Shown here in pieces: positions 16,729-24,653 of a stretch of 64,000 nt of DNA (the first letter of the stretch is position 1; the number at the start of each line of letters is the position of its first letter). The DNA comes from an uncultured Maribacter sp. GTDB lineage: Bacteria > Bacteroidota > Bacteroidia > Flavobacteriales > Flavobacteriaceae. Under the pieces are notes generated by a model. The model saw only the letters and a list, made by a program, of their open reading frames with translations, did no database searches and was not told where the DNA came from. The translations under genes and the position numbers were made by a program. Where the stretch lies: contig CANNFY010000001.1 of assembly GCA_947504045.1 (NCBI GenBank), positions 1,302,001 through 1,366,000 of the forward strand. The letters run 5' to 3'.

Positions 16729-17701
16729 GTTATTGCAATTTTCTTGCACTAGCCAAAAGAGTGTTAAAATTAATGGAGTAAGTTTTGTAGCTTCTAGAGA
16801 AGAGGCAACTCAAGAACATGTTAATAGTATTTTAAATGTTAACGCAAACCATGCAACGGTAATGCCATTTGGTTTTATTAGAGATATGGATTCTGCTATA
16901 ATTTCTTTTAATACCCAAAGACAATGGTTTGGAGAAACTAAAAACGGAACAGAGCAGTATATAAACATCTTGCATAAGAATAAGATAAAAGTAATGCTTA
17001 AACCACAAATTTGGATTAGAAGAGGCATATTTACTGGAACACTTAAAATGCAAACAGAAGAAGATTGGCTTTCTTTAGAAAAGTCTTATGAAGATTTTAT
17101 TCTTACATACGCAGAGCTAGCACAAGAAAAAAAAGTAGAGCTATTTTGTATAGGAACAGAGCTAGAGCAATTTATAGCTAATAGGCCCTTGTTTTGGGAA
17201 CAATTAATTGCCAAAGTAAAAAATATTTATAAAGGAAAATTAACCTATGCAGCTAATTGGGATGAGTATACAAAAGTGCCTTTTTGGAAAAAACTTGATT
17301 ATATTGGGATAGATGCTTACTTTCCATTATCAGAGGCTAAGACGCCAACAGTAGAAGAGTTAAAAACAGCATGGCAGCCATGGAAAATAAAAATAAAAGC
17401 AATAGCTGAAGAAAATAATAAACAAATAATTTTTACAGAATTCGGGTATAGAAGCGTAGATTATACAGCAAATAAACCATGGTTAGTAGATCGTATTGAT
17501 CAAGCGGTTAATTTAAAAGGACAAGTAAATGCTAAAGAAGCTATTTTTAGCGAATTTTGGAAAGAAGAATGGTTTGCAGGTGGCTATATTTGGAAATGGT
17601 TTTTAAACCATAAAACAAGTGGCGGAGAAAACGACAACAGGTTTACACCCCAAAACAAACCAGCACAGGAAACAATAAAAAGTTTTTATAAATATAATTA
17701 A
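16703..17701 (+). CDS. Glycoside hydrolase-like lipoprotein, GH113 type (TIM barrel)
   Basis: A 332-residue predicted lipoprotein (N-terminal LLFLLLQFSC, lipid-carrying Cys at 15). The barrel resembles GH113 beta-mannanases. The probable acid/base is E153 in LFCIGTELEQF at a strand end, and the probable nucleophile is E246 in IIFTEFGYRS; both positions and the KPQIWIRRG and YIGIDAYFPL strands agree with this family. The expected role is hydrolysis or remodelling of a mannan-like polysaccharide at the cell surface. A divergent CslA-like synthase lies 6 kb away, so it may act on the cell's own glycan; that is inference. The start codon lies in the loop of a terminator-like hairpin. It is one base upstream of the next gene. 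Confidence 0.8.
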   Translation: MKKLGLLFLLLQFSCTSQKSVKINGVSFVASREEATQEHVNSILNVNANHATVMPFGFIRDMDSAIISFNTQRQWFGETKNGTEQYINILHKNKIKVMLKPQIWIRRGIFTGTLKMQTEEDWLSLEKSYEDFILTYAELAQEKKVELFCIGTELEQFIANRPLFWEQLIAKVKNIYKGKLTYAANWDEYTKVPFWKKLDYIGIDAYFPLSEAKTPTVEELKTAWQPWKIKIKAIAEENNKQIIFTEFGYRSVDYTANKPWLVDRIDQAVNLKGQVNAKEAIFSEFWKEEWFAGGYIWKWFLNHKTSGGENDNRFTPQNKPAQETIKSFYKYN

Positions 17702-17702
17702 A

Positions 17703-18431
17703 ATGAAAAATTATATTCTTTTTGTACTAGGTATATTTTTTATAAGCTGTTCTGAAGATTTAGAGCAAAGTTTAGAAACTCTTCAAAGTACTTTAGAAGA
17801 AAAAACTGTTGTTGTAGATAATGTAATTGCTTGTGCAGCTAGTGCAAAAGAAACTTCACTGGTAAGTGTTTTTTTATACCCAAGATCAGGAGCCACGAAT
17901 ATAGAATGTTATGCAACAATAACGGAAACTGACGATAAAAATAATTATGAAAACTATATAAAAGTAGATGCAGATCTAAAAGATGTTTTTAATGGGTATT
18001 TAATGAAATTTGATATTAACTTTGATTCAGAAAAATGGGTTATAGTTAGTTTTATTGAAGACGGAAAAACTCACTTGTCTAATCCCATACGTTTAAAACA
18101 ATATAGCAAACCCACAGAGTATGCAGTAGATAATATTACAATTGATACTACTAGTGCAATGCCAACATTTGAATGGGAAAATGGCACATATTTAGATACT
18201 AAAATCTATTTTCAAGTACTTTCAGATGCAGATAACAACCTAATATCTGGCACATATACTTTTGATAAAAACTTTCAGTTTTATAATTTAGATAATGTAG
18301 TTTTAAATATTACTAAAAATAATCCTCCAGAATTAGCAGCAGACACCAATTATATATTTACATTAATGGGTGTAAGTGAAGATAATTGGGTAAATTTATT
18401 TTCTGAAAAACCCTTTGTTACACGATTTTAA
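17703..18431 (+). CDS. Putative lipoprotein of unknown function
   Basis: A 242-residue protein with a lipoprotein signal (ILFVLGIFFISCSED, Cys near 16). The rest is a beta-rich, soluble-looking chain with no family I can recognise. Segments such as TMPTFEWENGTYLDTKIYFQVL-like patterns suggest immunoglobulin-like sandwich domains. It starts one base after the GH113-like stop codon and is 3 bases from the BamA-like gene, so the three genes form one translational unit. It may be a surface accessory to the glycosidase. Confidence 0.55.
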   Translation: MKNYILFVLGIFFISCSEDLEQSLETLQSTLEEKTVVVDNVIACAASAKETSLVSVFLYPRSGATNIECYATITETDDKNNYENYIKVDADLKDVFNGYLMKFDINFDSEKWVIVSFIEDGKTHLSNPIRLKQYSKPTEYAVDNITIDTTSAMPTFEWENGTYLDTKIYFQVLSDADNNLISGTYTFDKNFQFYNLDNVVLNITKNNPPELAADTNYIFTLMGVSEDNWVNLFSEKPFVTRF

Positions 18432-18434
18432 GAC

Positions 18435-19703
18435 ATGCCAAAACGTATACTACTTTTAATTATAATTTTTACAGTATTTGTAGGGCAGGCTCAAGAAAAG
18501 CAATTAACTATCTCTAAAATAGAAATAACGGGTGTTAAACGAACAAAACCTTCCTTTTTAAGAAATTTAATAAAAGTAAAAAAAGGAATTGCGTTAGATT
18601 CTACTATGTTGGTTGCCGATATAGCGCATTTAAAAAGACTATCTTTTATTGCTAATGCAACATTTAAGGTTACTACAAATATAAATAACACATGTACTGT
18701 AGTTTACGCCTTAGAAGAGAATATTACCTTAATACCATTTGCTAATTTATTTAGTTCTTCAAATGACGATTTTGCATTTAGAATAGGCTTACAAGAATTT
18801 AATTTATTTGGTCGTGGCGTTACTTTAGGAGGTTTTTTTCAGTATGATATTTTTAATTCCTATGGGGTAAATATTAGAGCACCCTATTTATTTGGCCCTA
18901 AATTAGGCTTGGCCGTAAATTATAAAGATTTAACCACACAAGAACCAGTTTTTTTTGATAATACTAGTGCAGATTATAGGTATAATAATAAAGGTGCAGA
19001 AGTATTAGGGCTTTATCAAATAAATTTTAAAAATAGAGTAGAACTTGGTTTTAGTTTATTTACAGAAGATTATAATTATATTTCTGGAGCTACAAATAAT
19101 AAAGTTCCGCAGGCATTAAAAGTAGATAAACACTTATTTAAACTTATTTACGATTATTCGGATATAGACTACCATTACCAATATTTATCTGGCTTTAGAA
19201 GCAATCTTAATTTTCAGTATGTAGGTAGTTCAGATAAAAATTTACCAGAGTTTTTAATAGGTTTTAACGATTTTGCTTTTTATAAGAGAGTTAAAGAAAA
19301 AGGCAATTGGGCTAGTAGAGTTCGTTTAGGATTAGCAACAAATATAGACACTCCTTTTGCGCCATTTACTGTAGATAATAATATAAATATTAGAGGAGTT
19401 GGTAATACTATAGATCGTGGTACTGCAGCTATTATTATAAATTCGGAATATAGGCACACGCTTATAGATAAAGATTGGTTTGTTTTGCAAAGTAACGTTT
19501 TTGTTGATGGTGGCACTTGGAGAAACCCTGGAGGAGATTTTGGCGATTTTAATGATGATCAAAATGTGCGTATTTATCCTGGTGTTGGATTAAGACTTAT
19601 TCATAAAAAAATATTTAATGCCATTTTTAGAATAGATTATGGTTACGGAATAACTAAAAATTCTTCCCGTGGTTTAGTATTTGGTATTGGCCAGTATTTT
19701 TAA
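18435..19703 (+). CDS. BamA/TamA-like outer-membrane protein
   Basis: A 422-residue exported protein. A signal peptide (LLLIIIFTVFVGQAQ) is followed by one POTRA-like domain beginning LTISKIEITGVKRTKPSFL. The C-terminal 300 residues form a predicted 16-strand Omp85-type barrel, with the typical NNINIRGVGNTIDRGT loop (compare the RGF/RGY motif of Omp85 proteins) and a terminal aromatic residue in GIGQYF. With a single POTRA it is shorter than BamA itself, so it is more likely a specialised insertase or secretion barrel. It ends the plus-strand unit that begins with the DUF547 gene; a terminator-like hairpin follows. Confidence 0.75.
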   Translation: MPKRILLLIIIFTVFVGQAQEKQLTISKIEITGVKRTKPSFLRNLIKVKKGIALDSTMLVADIAHLKRLSFIANATFKVTTNINNTCTVVYALEENITLIPFANLFSSSNDDFAFRIGLQEFNLFGRGVTLGGFFQYDIFNSYGVNIRAPYLFGPKLGLAVNYKDLTTQEPVFFDNTSADYRYNNKGAEVLGLYQINFKNRVELGFSLFTEDYNYISGATNNKVPQALKVDKHLFKLIYDYSDIDYHYQYLSGFRSNLNFQYVGSSDKNLPEFLIGFNDFAFYKRVKEKGNWASRVRLGLATNIDTPFAPFTVDNNINIRGVGNTIDRGTAAIIINSEYRHTLIDKDWFVLQSNVFVDGGTWRNPGGDFGDFNDDQNVRIYPGVGLRLIHKKIFNAIFRIDYGYGITKNSSRGLVFGIGQYF

Positions 19704-19707
19704 TGTT

Positions 19708-19730
19708 AAAAAGTAGTTAGTACTTTTTTT
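19708..19730 (+). terminator. Intrinsic terminator after the BamA-like gene
   Basis: AAAAAGTA and TACTTTTT form an 8-bp stem with a GTTAG loop, continuing into T residues, 5 bases after the stop codon. The stem is AT-rich, so efficiency is uncertain. Confidence 0.55.
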
Positions 19731-19766
19731 AATTCTACATTTAAATTACATAGTAGTTGTATAAAT

Positions 19767-19798
19767 TTGATGTCTGTTAATATTAGGCACTATTTTTG
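19767..19798 (+). promoter_or_regulatory. Promoter of the amidase gene
   Basis: TTG at 19767-19769, 21 bases, then TATTTTTG at 19791-19798: a full match to the Bacteroidetes consensus. The ATG at 19813 lies 14 bases downstream, and this favours that ATG over the in-frame TTG at 19807. Confidence 0.6.
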
Positions 19799-19812
19799 AA
19801 TTCTATTTGTAT

Positions 19813-20850
19813 ATGTCCATTTGTAGTAAATACTTTTTAATACTTATTGTTATTATTTCTTCTTTTTCAATAAAGGCTCAAGATAGTTTAGAAACTGTTG
19901 TAGCAGAAAAAGGAGAAGGTATATATGCCCTATTGCGAAAAAAAGGGGTAAATCCGTACGAAACTTTTGATGCTTTTGTAGCGCTAAACATAGATAATAT
20001 TAGAGATAGTATTCATGTTTATGAAGGGCGCACCTATAAGATTCCGAAGGTAGAAAAGAAAGTAAAATTAGAAACACCAAAAAAAGCAATTTCAAATGTA
20101 GCTCCAGAAAAAGGAAAAGGGTATAGTATTTTTGGTAAAAAATATAGAAAAATAACCCCTAAAAGCAGTAAACTAAAAAATGCAGTTTACTATTTAGTCT
20201 CAGGTCATGGTGGGCCAGACCCAGGGGCTATGGGAACTTATTCTGGAAAACCAATAGCGGAAGATGAATATGCGTATGATATAACTTTAAGGCTAGCAAG
20301 AGAGTTAATAGCACATGGGGCACTTGTGTATATAATTATTAGAGATAATAATGATGGAATAAGAGATAAGCGTATTTTAAAAATAGACCACGATGAGGTT
20401 GCGTACCCAAATAAGGTTATTCCGTTAAACCAAGTTGCCAGATTAAAACAACGAGTAGATATTGTTAATAATCTTTATAAAAAACACAAAGGGCAATACC
20501 AAAGGTTAATAGTAACCCATGTAGATAGTAGAAGTAAAGGTCAAAATATTGATGTGTTTTTTTACCATCATGAAAAAAGTAAAAACGGTAAAAATTTAGC
20601 AGAGAATATTCATAAGACCTTTCAAAAAAAATATAAAAAATACCAACCAAACAGAACTTATTCAGGTACTTTTGAACACAGAACAGAACTATACTTAGTA
20701 AGAAAAACTTGGCCTGCAATGACGTTTATAGAAATTGGTAATATTAGAAATAAGAAAGACCAAAAAAGAATTTTGGAGCCAGATAATAGACAGGCTCTTG
20801 CAAAATGGATTAGCGAAGGTGCAATTTTAGATTTTGAAAAAAGACAGTAG
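19813..20850 (+). CDS. N-acetylmuramoyl-L-alanine amidase
   Basis: Zinc amidase (Amidase_3 family) that cuts the bond between MurNAc and the stem peptide in the periplasm, for example during cell separation. An N-terminal signal (YFLILIVIISSFSIKAQ) is followed by a LysM-like region (EKGEGIYALLRKKGVNPYETF) and the catalytic domain. That domain contains VSGHGGPDPGAMG (zinc histidine), the ITLRLAREL helix, VTHVDSRSKGQ and a late TFIEIGNIRNKKDQ with the glutamate expected in the active site. I start at the ATG at 19813 rather than the TTG at 19807 because it is a standard codon and fits the promoter. The gene is convergent with the glycosyltransferase at 20875. Confidence 0.85.
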   Translation: MSICSKYFLILIVIISSFSIKAQDSLETVVAEKGEGIYALLRKKGVNPYETFDAFVALNIDNIRDSIHVYEGRTYKIPKVEKKVKLETPKKAISNVAPEKGKGYSIFGKKYRKITPKSSKLKNAVYYLVSGHGGPDPGAMGTYSGKPIAEDEYAYDITLRLARELIAHGALVYIIIRDNNDGIRDKRILKIDHDEVAYPNKVIPLNQVARLKQRVDIVNNLYKKHKGQYQRLIVTHVDSRSKGQNIDVFFYHHEKSKNGKNLAENIHKTFQKKYKKYQPNRTYSGTFEHRTELYLVRKTWPAMTFIEIGNIRNKKDQKRILEPDNRQALAKWISEGAILDFEKRQ

Positions 20851-20874
20851 TTTTTAGCAGTCTATTTTTCTTTT

Positions 20875-21588
20875 TTAAGAACTTAAAGCAACTTTTTTCT
20901 TGTAATACTTATGTAGCTCATAAGGGCTTGCTCCAAGGTATTTTTTAAAATGAATAATACCAAAGTAGTATTGCAACTTGTAAACACCAATTTCTTCATA
21001 CCTTCTTGCAGAAGTTTTTACTTTTTGCGGTAAAACGGTAAATTTATTTTCCTTATAAATTCGGCCAATAAACTCATTGTCTTCGTAAATAATATAAGAC
21101 TCATTATAACCATTAAGTTTTGTAAAAAGCTCTTTAGATATAAAGAGAGATTGGTCTCCTCCACGACACATTTTGTGGTTTATTCTAGAAAACCATGCAA
21201 AGAATTTTAAAAGTAAGTGATCGTTGTCAAATTGCATTTGAAAACAACCTACTTTATTGTTTTTAAGAAATTGATTTACAATTAAAGCATCAAAATTTAT
21301 AGGAGGAAAAGTATCAATATGTAAAAAATATAAAATACTTCCAGAAGCTATTTTTGCTCCAGTGTTCATTTGTATTGCCCTTCCTTTTTTAGAAGAAACT
21401 ACTGTTGCGCCATTTTTTTTAGCAATTGCAATAGAATTGTCTGTGCTACCGCCATCTACTATAATAACTTCTTTTATATAGTTGCAGCTAGATATAGTGT
21501 TTTTTAAATGTAAAAATAGTTTTGAAATACTTTTTTCTTCATTTAAAACAGGAACAATAATAGAAATATTTGGGGAACTATTTTTCAT
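20875..21588 (-). CDS. TIGR04283-type glycosyltransferase (arsenosugar-cluster family)
   Basis: A 237-residue GT2-fold enzyme: SIIVPVLNEEKSISKLF at the N-terminus, IIVDGGSTDNSI, the donor/metal motif FLHIDTF, and MCRGGDQSLFISKELF followed by YIIYEDNEFIGRIYK. The combination matches the TIGR04283 family, which annotators associate with arsenosugar biosynthesis because it co-occurs with ArsM and a radical SAM protein. Neither is present in this window. The start overlaps the DUF547 gene by 11 bases, and it is the last gene of a five-gene minus-strand group. The true donor and acceptor are unknown. Confidence 0.75.
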   Translation of the reverse strand: MKNSSPNISIIVPVLNEEKSISKLFLHLKNTISSCNYIKEVIIVDGGSTDNSIAIAKKNGATVVSSKKGRAIQMNTGAKIASGSILYFLHIDTFPPINFDALIVNQFLKNNKVGCFQMQFDNDHLLLKFFAWFSRINHKMCRGGDQSLFISKELFTKLNGYNESYIIYEDNEFIGRIYKENKFTVLPQKVKTSARRYEEIGVYKLQYYFGIIHFKKYLGASPYELHKYYKKKVALSS

Positions 21589-22294
21589 TTAAACTCCAAT
21601 TATAATCTAAATATTTTAAAGTTGTTTTTTTAGAAAGCGATACAGAGGTATAGTTATTTATAAAATCTACAATACTACCTTTGGTTGTAAAATCTTTTTT
21701 AAACCATTTAAATATTTGAGAAACTTGAACTTCTGAAGCGCTTATTTTATTTCGTTTTGGGTCGTTAATAAAGTCTTTAGTAGCTTGTTCTAATTGGGTA
21801 TTTATTTTTGAAGCAATAAAAGCTTCGTTTTTTAGCATTGGGCAAGAATAAGAAGCGCAATTAATTGCAAAATGTATTCTAGGTTCTTGCATTTTTCTTA
21901 GAATTTTATGTTCTATATCTCCTAAAGACATAGTTTTGTCTCCTACCTTTATCCATTCCTTATCCCAAGGTTTATCTATTTTTTTTATACTCTTTATTGG
22001 GTAGTTATCTATAATAAGTTTTACAGTAGCTGCATTATATAAGTTTATATAATATGCCAATTTTTCATTTTTAGTAGCATTTTCTTTTAAAGGGTTTTCT
22101 CCCAATTCTTTTATATAATTTGCTAATGCTTTTTTATCATTTAAAAACCCTTTATAATCTACATTGCCTTTGTGGTCTACATGGGTTTTTAATAATGAGT
22201 TCCAGCTACTATGTATTGTTTTATTTACTTGTCCGTTAATTATACTAGTATTAAAATAAAAAGTAAATAGTATGAAAGAAATAACTAATCGCAT
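21578..22294 (-). CDS. DUF547 exported protein (second paralog)
   Basis: A 238-residue protein with a signal peptide (ISFILFTFYFNTSIINGQ) and a DUF547 domain: KLAYYINLYNAATVKLIID, MSLGDIEHKILRK, HFAINCASYSCPML, SQIFKWFKKDF and a terminal YNWSLNEK. It is clearly paralogous to the protein at 15024-15737 but uses SCP where that one has GCP. It lies 102 bases downstream of the purine nucleoside phosphorylase and overlaps the TIGR04283 GT by 11 bases. DUF547 genes are frequent neighbours of TIGR04282/TIGR04283 genes in marine bacteria; the function is not established. Confidence 0.85.
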   Translation of the reverse strand: MRLVISFILFTFYFNTSIINGQVNKTIHSSWNSLLKTHVDHKGNVDYKGFLNDKKALANYIKELGENPLKENATKNEKLAYYINLYNAATVKLIIDNYPIKSIKKIDKPWDKEWIKVGDKTMSLGDIEHKILRKMQEPRIHFAINCASYSCPMLKNEAFIASKINTQLEQATKDFINDPKRNKISASEVQVSQIFKWFKKDFTTKGSIVDFINNYTSVSLSKKTTLKYLDYNWSLNEK

Positions 22295-22396
22295 CTAATA
22301 TTTTTCTTTTATAGTAGGTGTTATTTGTAAAAACTTACAGGACCATATCTTTTTTAGATAAACGGTAACTATAAGGCTGTAAAGAGACTAGGGTTA

Positions 22397-23218
22397 CTAT
22401 AGTTGTTTTATTAAGTCTTTAAATAAACGAATCATTTTAGGTTCTGTTTTGCTTGCAACCTCTATAATTTCTTTAATGTTAACAGGCTGTAAATTATCGG
22501 GGTCACATTCATCTGTTATAACAGATATGGCAACAATTGGTAATTTTAAATGATTTGCTACTATTACTTCTGGTACAGTACTCATACCAACAGCATCTGT
22601 GCCAATAATTTTTAACATTCGGTATTCTGCTTTAGTTTCTAATTGTGGGCCAACAACAGAGGTGTATACTCCTCTTTTTAAAGGAATTTCTGCTTTGTCT
22701 GCTATTGCAATAAGTTTTTGTCGCATGGGTAATGAATATGGTTCTAGCATATCTACAAACCGCTCTCCAAACTCGGCAACATTTTTAAAAGCTAGAGGTG
22801 AACCACCTTGTAAATTTATATGGTCTTCTATTAGCATTAAATCTCCTTTTTTATAATTTAGATTTATTGCCCCTGCAGCATTGGAAACAAAAAGACTTTT
22901 AATGCCTAATTGGTGCATTACTCTAATAGGGTAGGTAATGTCCATAAAGTCGTAGCCTTCATATAAATGAAACCTACCTTGCATAACTATTACTTTTTTG
23001 TTTTCTATTGTTCCGTAAATTAATTTTCCAGTATGAAATTCTACTGTTGCTAGCGGAAAAAAAGGAATGTGGTTATAATGTGCAGTTATAGGGTTTTCTA
23101 TTTCGTCTACTAATTTTCCTAAACCAGTTCCTAAAACTATTCCTATTTCAGGGTTTTTAAATCCCTTTTTTTTTAGGAATGATACAGATTCTTGCAGTTG
23201 TTTTTTTGTAAGATTCAT
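22397..23218 (-). CDS. Purine-nucleoside phosphorylase (trimeric class)
   Basis: Phosphorolysis of a purine nucleoside to base and ribose 1-phosphate, in the cytoplasm. The 273-residue protein has the class I (trimeric PNP/MTAP) signatures: IGIVLGTGLGKL (26-37), the phosphate-loop VMQGRFHLYEGY, VSNAAGAIN, the base/ribose-binding E194 (GPQLETKAEYR) and M212 (VGMSTVPE). At the position where 6-oxopurine-specific enzymes have Asn in an ITN motif, this protein has Asp (ISVITDECD, D236). Acidic residues there are associated with adenine-type specificity (as in MTAP). The start overlaps the TIGR04282 gene by 4 bases, so it is co-translated within the arsenosugar-like set. Confidence 0.9.
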   Translation of the reverse strand: MNLTKKQLQESVSFLKKKGFKNPEIGIVLGTGLGKLVDEIENPITAHYNHIPFFPLATVEFHTGKLIYGTIENKKVIVMQGRFHLYEGYDFMDITYPIRVMHQLGIKSLFVSNAAGAINLNYKKGDLMLIEDHINLQGGSPLAFKNVAEFGERFVDMLEPYSLPMRQKLIAIADKAEIPLKRGVYTSVVGPQLETKAEYRMLKIIGTDAVGMSTVPEVIVANHLKLPIVAISVITDECDPDNLQPVNIKEIIEVASKTEPKMIRLFKDLIKQL

Positions 23219-23886
23219 ATGTTTTTAATAAAAGGTTTAAAGGCATCAATGTCTTTAATATCTTCATAAAGATCCACATCATTTTTTGCCTTTAGTATAT
23301 GTGTTTTTGTGTTTTTTAAATCGTTTAAAGTGTCATCTAAAACAGTTTCTTTACCCCAATCTTTATTTTTAAAAAGGGAAGGAGTAATGGTTTTCATGCC
23401 TAAAAGATAGTAGCCACCATCTGTTGCAGGTCCAATTACATAGTTGTTAGTATTTAGGGCTATAAAAGCATTTTCTAGATCTTCATGAGATAGGTCATAC
23501 ATATCACTGCCAATAACAATAATGCGTTCGTAACCGGCATTAAAACCATCTGCAAAGGCATTAAACATACGCTCGCCTAAATCGTTGCCATGCTGTAGTT
23601 TTTTGTCGTATATGGTATTGTCCCAAGTGTCGTTATCCCATATTTCTTCAGAGTAAAGAACTTGTTTGGTTGCGTAAATGTTTTTAGTAAAGTTTGCGGT
23701 GTGTTGTAATAAAAACTTATAAATATTTAAGGCAGATTGTTTTCCTACAGTTGCAGCTAAACGTGTTTTGCATTTTCCTAATTCAGGGTTTCTAGTAAAT
23801 ATTAAAAGTAAGTTTTTAGAATTTGCGAGTTCAAAACTAACGAGTTTTTCATCTGCTTTGTTTTTGTTTGTATATAGTACACCCAT
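23215..23886 (-). CDS. TIGR04282-type (DUF2064) nucleotidyl/glycosyltransferase-like protein
   Basis: A 223-residue protein of the GT-A-like DUF2064/TIGR04282 family. It shows LLIFTRNPELGKCKTRLAAT at 28-47 (the KTRL motif of cobalamin/nucleotidyl-transfer-like enzymes), NDLGERMFNAFADGF, IVIGSDMYDLSHEDLE and VIGPATDGGYYLLGM with the DGGYYL signature. The family commonly sits beside TIGR04283 and arsenic genes and is thought to handle a sugar or nucleotide-sugar intermediate; biochemistry is not settled. It overlaps the following PNP gene by 4 bases and lies 20 bases after the rhodanese gene. An N-terminal tail of about 25 residues precedes the fold. Confidence 0.75.
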   Translation of the reverse strand: MGVLYTNKNKADEKLVSFELANSKNLLLIFTRNPELGKCKTRLAATVGKQSALNIYKFLLQHTANFTKNIYATKQVLYSEEIWDNDTWDNTIYDKKLQHGNDLGERMFNAFADGFNAGYERIIVIGSDMYDLSHEDLENAFIALNTNNYVIGPATDGGYYLLGMKTITPSLFKNKDWGKETVLDDTLNDLKNTKTHILKAKNDVDLYEDIKDIDAFKPFIKNI

Positions 23887-23906
23887 TTAGTTAGTAAGAC
23901 TTGTTT

Positions 23907-24401
23907 TTAATTATATATTTTAACCCCTTTTTTTAAAAGTTTACCCCAATGTTTATTGTAGGCATGTACTTCTTCGGTTTCTTGTTTTTTTTGGTTGTAA
24001 ACAGGTTGGTTTTGGTTTTTCCATTCAAAAATACCACCATATAAATTTTTTACATTAGTATAACCCATTTTTTGTAAAGCTTCTCCAATGTCTTCTGATC
24101 GAACACCAATAGAGCAATAAACAACAATAGGAGTGTCTTTGTTTGTTATTTTGTTGGTAACAATTTTTTCATCAAAATTTTTATAGCCAACCCATATGGC
24201 ATTTTTTAAATGACTTATATTAAATTCGGCTTCTTCTCTGCTGTCTAATAATACAACGCTATCGTTAGAAACCAAGTTGTTTACTTGTATGTACGGAACT
24301 GTTTCTTTATTGTAACTTTTTAGTGCTTTATCTAGCTTAGATTGTGATTGTAGATTAATTAGAAAAAAAAAGAAAAGTAAAAAACACAATGTGTTTCGCA
24401 T
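23907..24401 (-). CDS. Exported rhodanese-like protein
   Basis: Single-domain rhodanese, expected to bind or transfer sulfur (or another anion) through its loop cysteine. After a signal peptide (TLCFLLFFFFLINLQSQ), the domain shows VVLLDSREEAEFNISHLKNA and the active-site loop VVYCSIGVRSEDIG with the catalytic Cys, then GYTNVKNLYGGIFEW. I start at the ATG at 24401, giving 164 residues, rather than the in-frame ATG at 24428. The upstream ATG overlaps a TATATTTG -7 box (24426-24433), so it would lie outside the transcript. It is the first gene of the group leading to TIGR04282 and PNP. A periplasmic location sets it apart from the cytoplasmic enzymes downstream. Confidence 0.8.
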   Translation of the reverse strand: MRNTLCFLLFFFFLINLQSQSKLDKALKSYNKETVPYIQVNNLVSNDSVVLLDSREEAEFNISHLKNAIWVGYKNFDEKIVTNKITNKDTPIVVYCSIGVRSEDIGEALQKMGYTNVKNLYGGIFEWKNQNQPVYNQKKQETEEVHAYNKHWGKLLKKGVKIYN

Positions 24402-24425
24402 AGCATGTAATTTATGTGAGGGTAA

Positions 24426-24433
24426 CAAATATA
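24426..24433 (-). promoter_or_regulatory. -7 box of the rhodanese-TIGR04282-PNP group
   Basis: TATATTTG on the minus strand, a perfect TAnnTTTG match, 25 bases upstream of the chosen start codon. No TTG is present at the right distance (TTA at 20 bases is the best), so the upstream half is weak. Confidence 0.5.
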
Positions 24434-24526
24434 CTATTTTACAAATGTTGAATTAATTTTTATACGAAGTAAATTTAAGAAAAGGCAGCTAAGCTTTTAA
24501 AGAAAAATAGTGGAATTAATGCATAC

Positions 24527-24559
24527 AAAAAAATCCCTACTCGATAGGAGTAAGGATTT
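24527..24559 (-). terminator. Intrinsic terminator of tRNA-Phe
   Basis: In the minus-strand RNA a 12-bp stem (arms 24559-24548 and 24542-24531, one G-U pair) with a 5-base loop is followed by a run of seven U residues, just downstream of the tRNA. Confidence 0.9.
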
Positions 24560-24563
24560 ATTG

Positions 24564-24636
24564 TGGTGCCTCCAGGAATCGAACCAGGGACACATGGATT
24601 TTCAGTCCATTGCTCTACCAACTGAGCTAAGGCACC
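24564..24636 (-). tRNA. tRNA-Phe (GAA)
   Basis: A 73-base cloverleaf on the minus strand. The acceptor stem is GGTGCCT paired with AGGCACC, the D arm is GCTC/GAGC, and the anticodon stem ATGGA/TCCAT has loop CTGAAAA, giving anticodon GAA. The T arm is CCTGG-TTCGATT-CCTGG and the discriminator base is A. The CCA end is not encoded, as is usual in this phylum. It has its own promoter and terminator. Confidence 0.97.
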
Positions 24637-24653
24637 ATGCCGTTAAGCGGCTG

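Noticed and set aside
20875-24428. Complete arsenosugar biosynthesis locus
   Set aside because: No SAM methyltransferase (ArsM) or radical SAM (ArsS) gene is visible in the window, so the pathway cannot be claimed.
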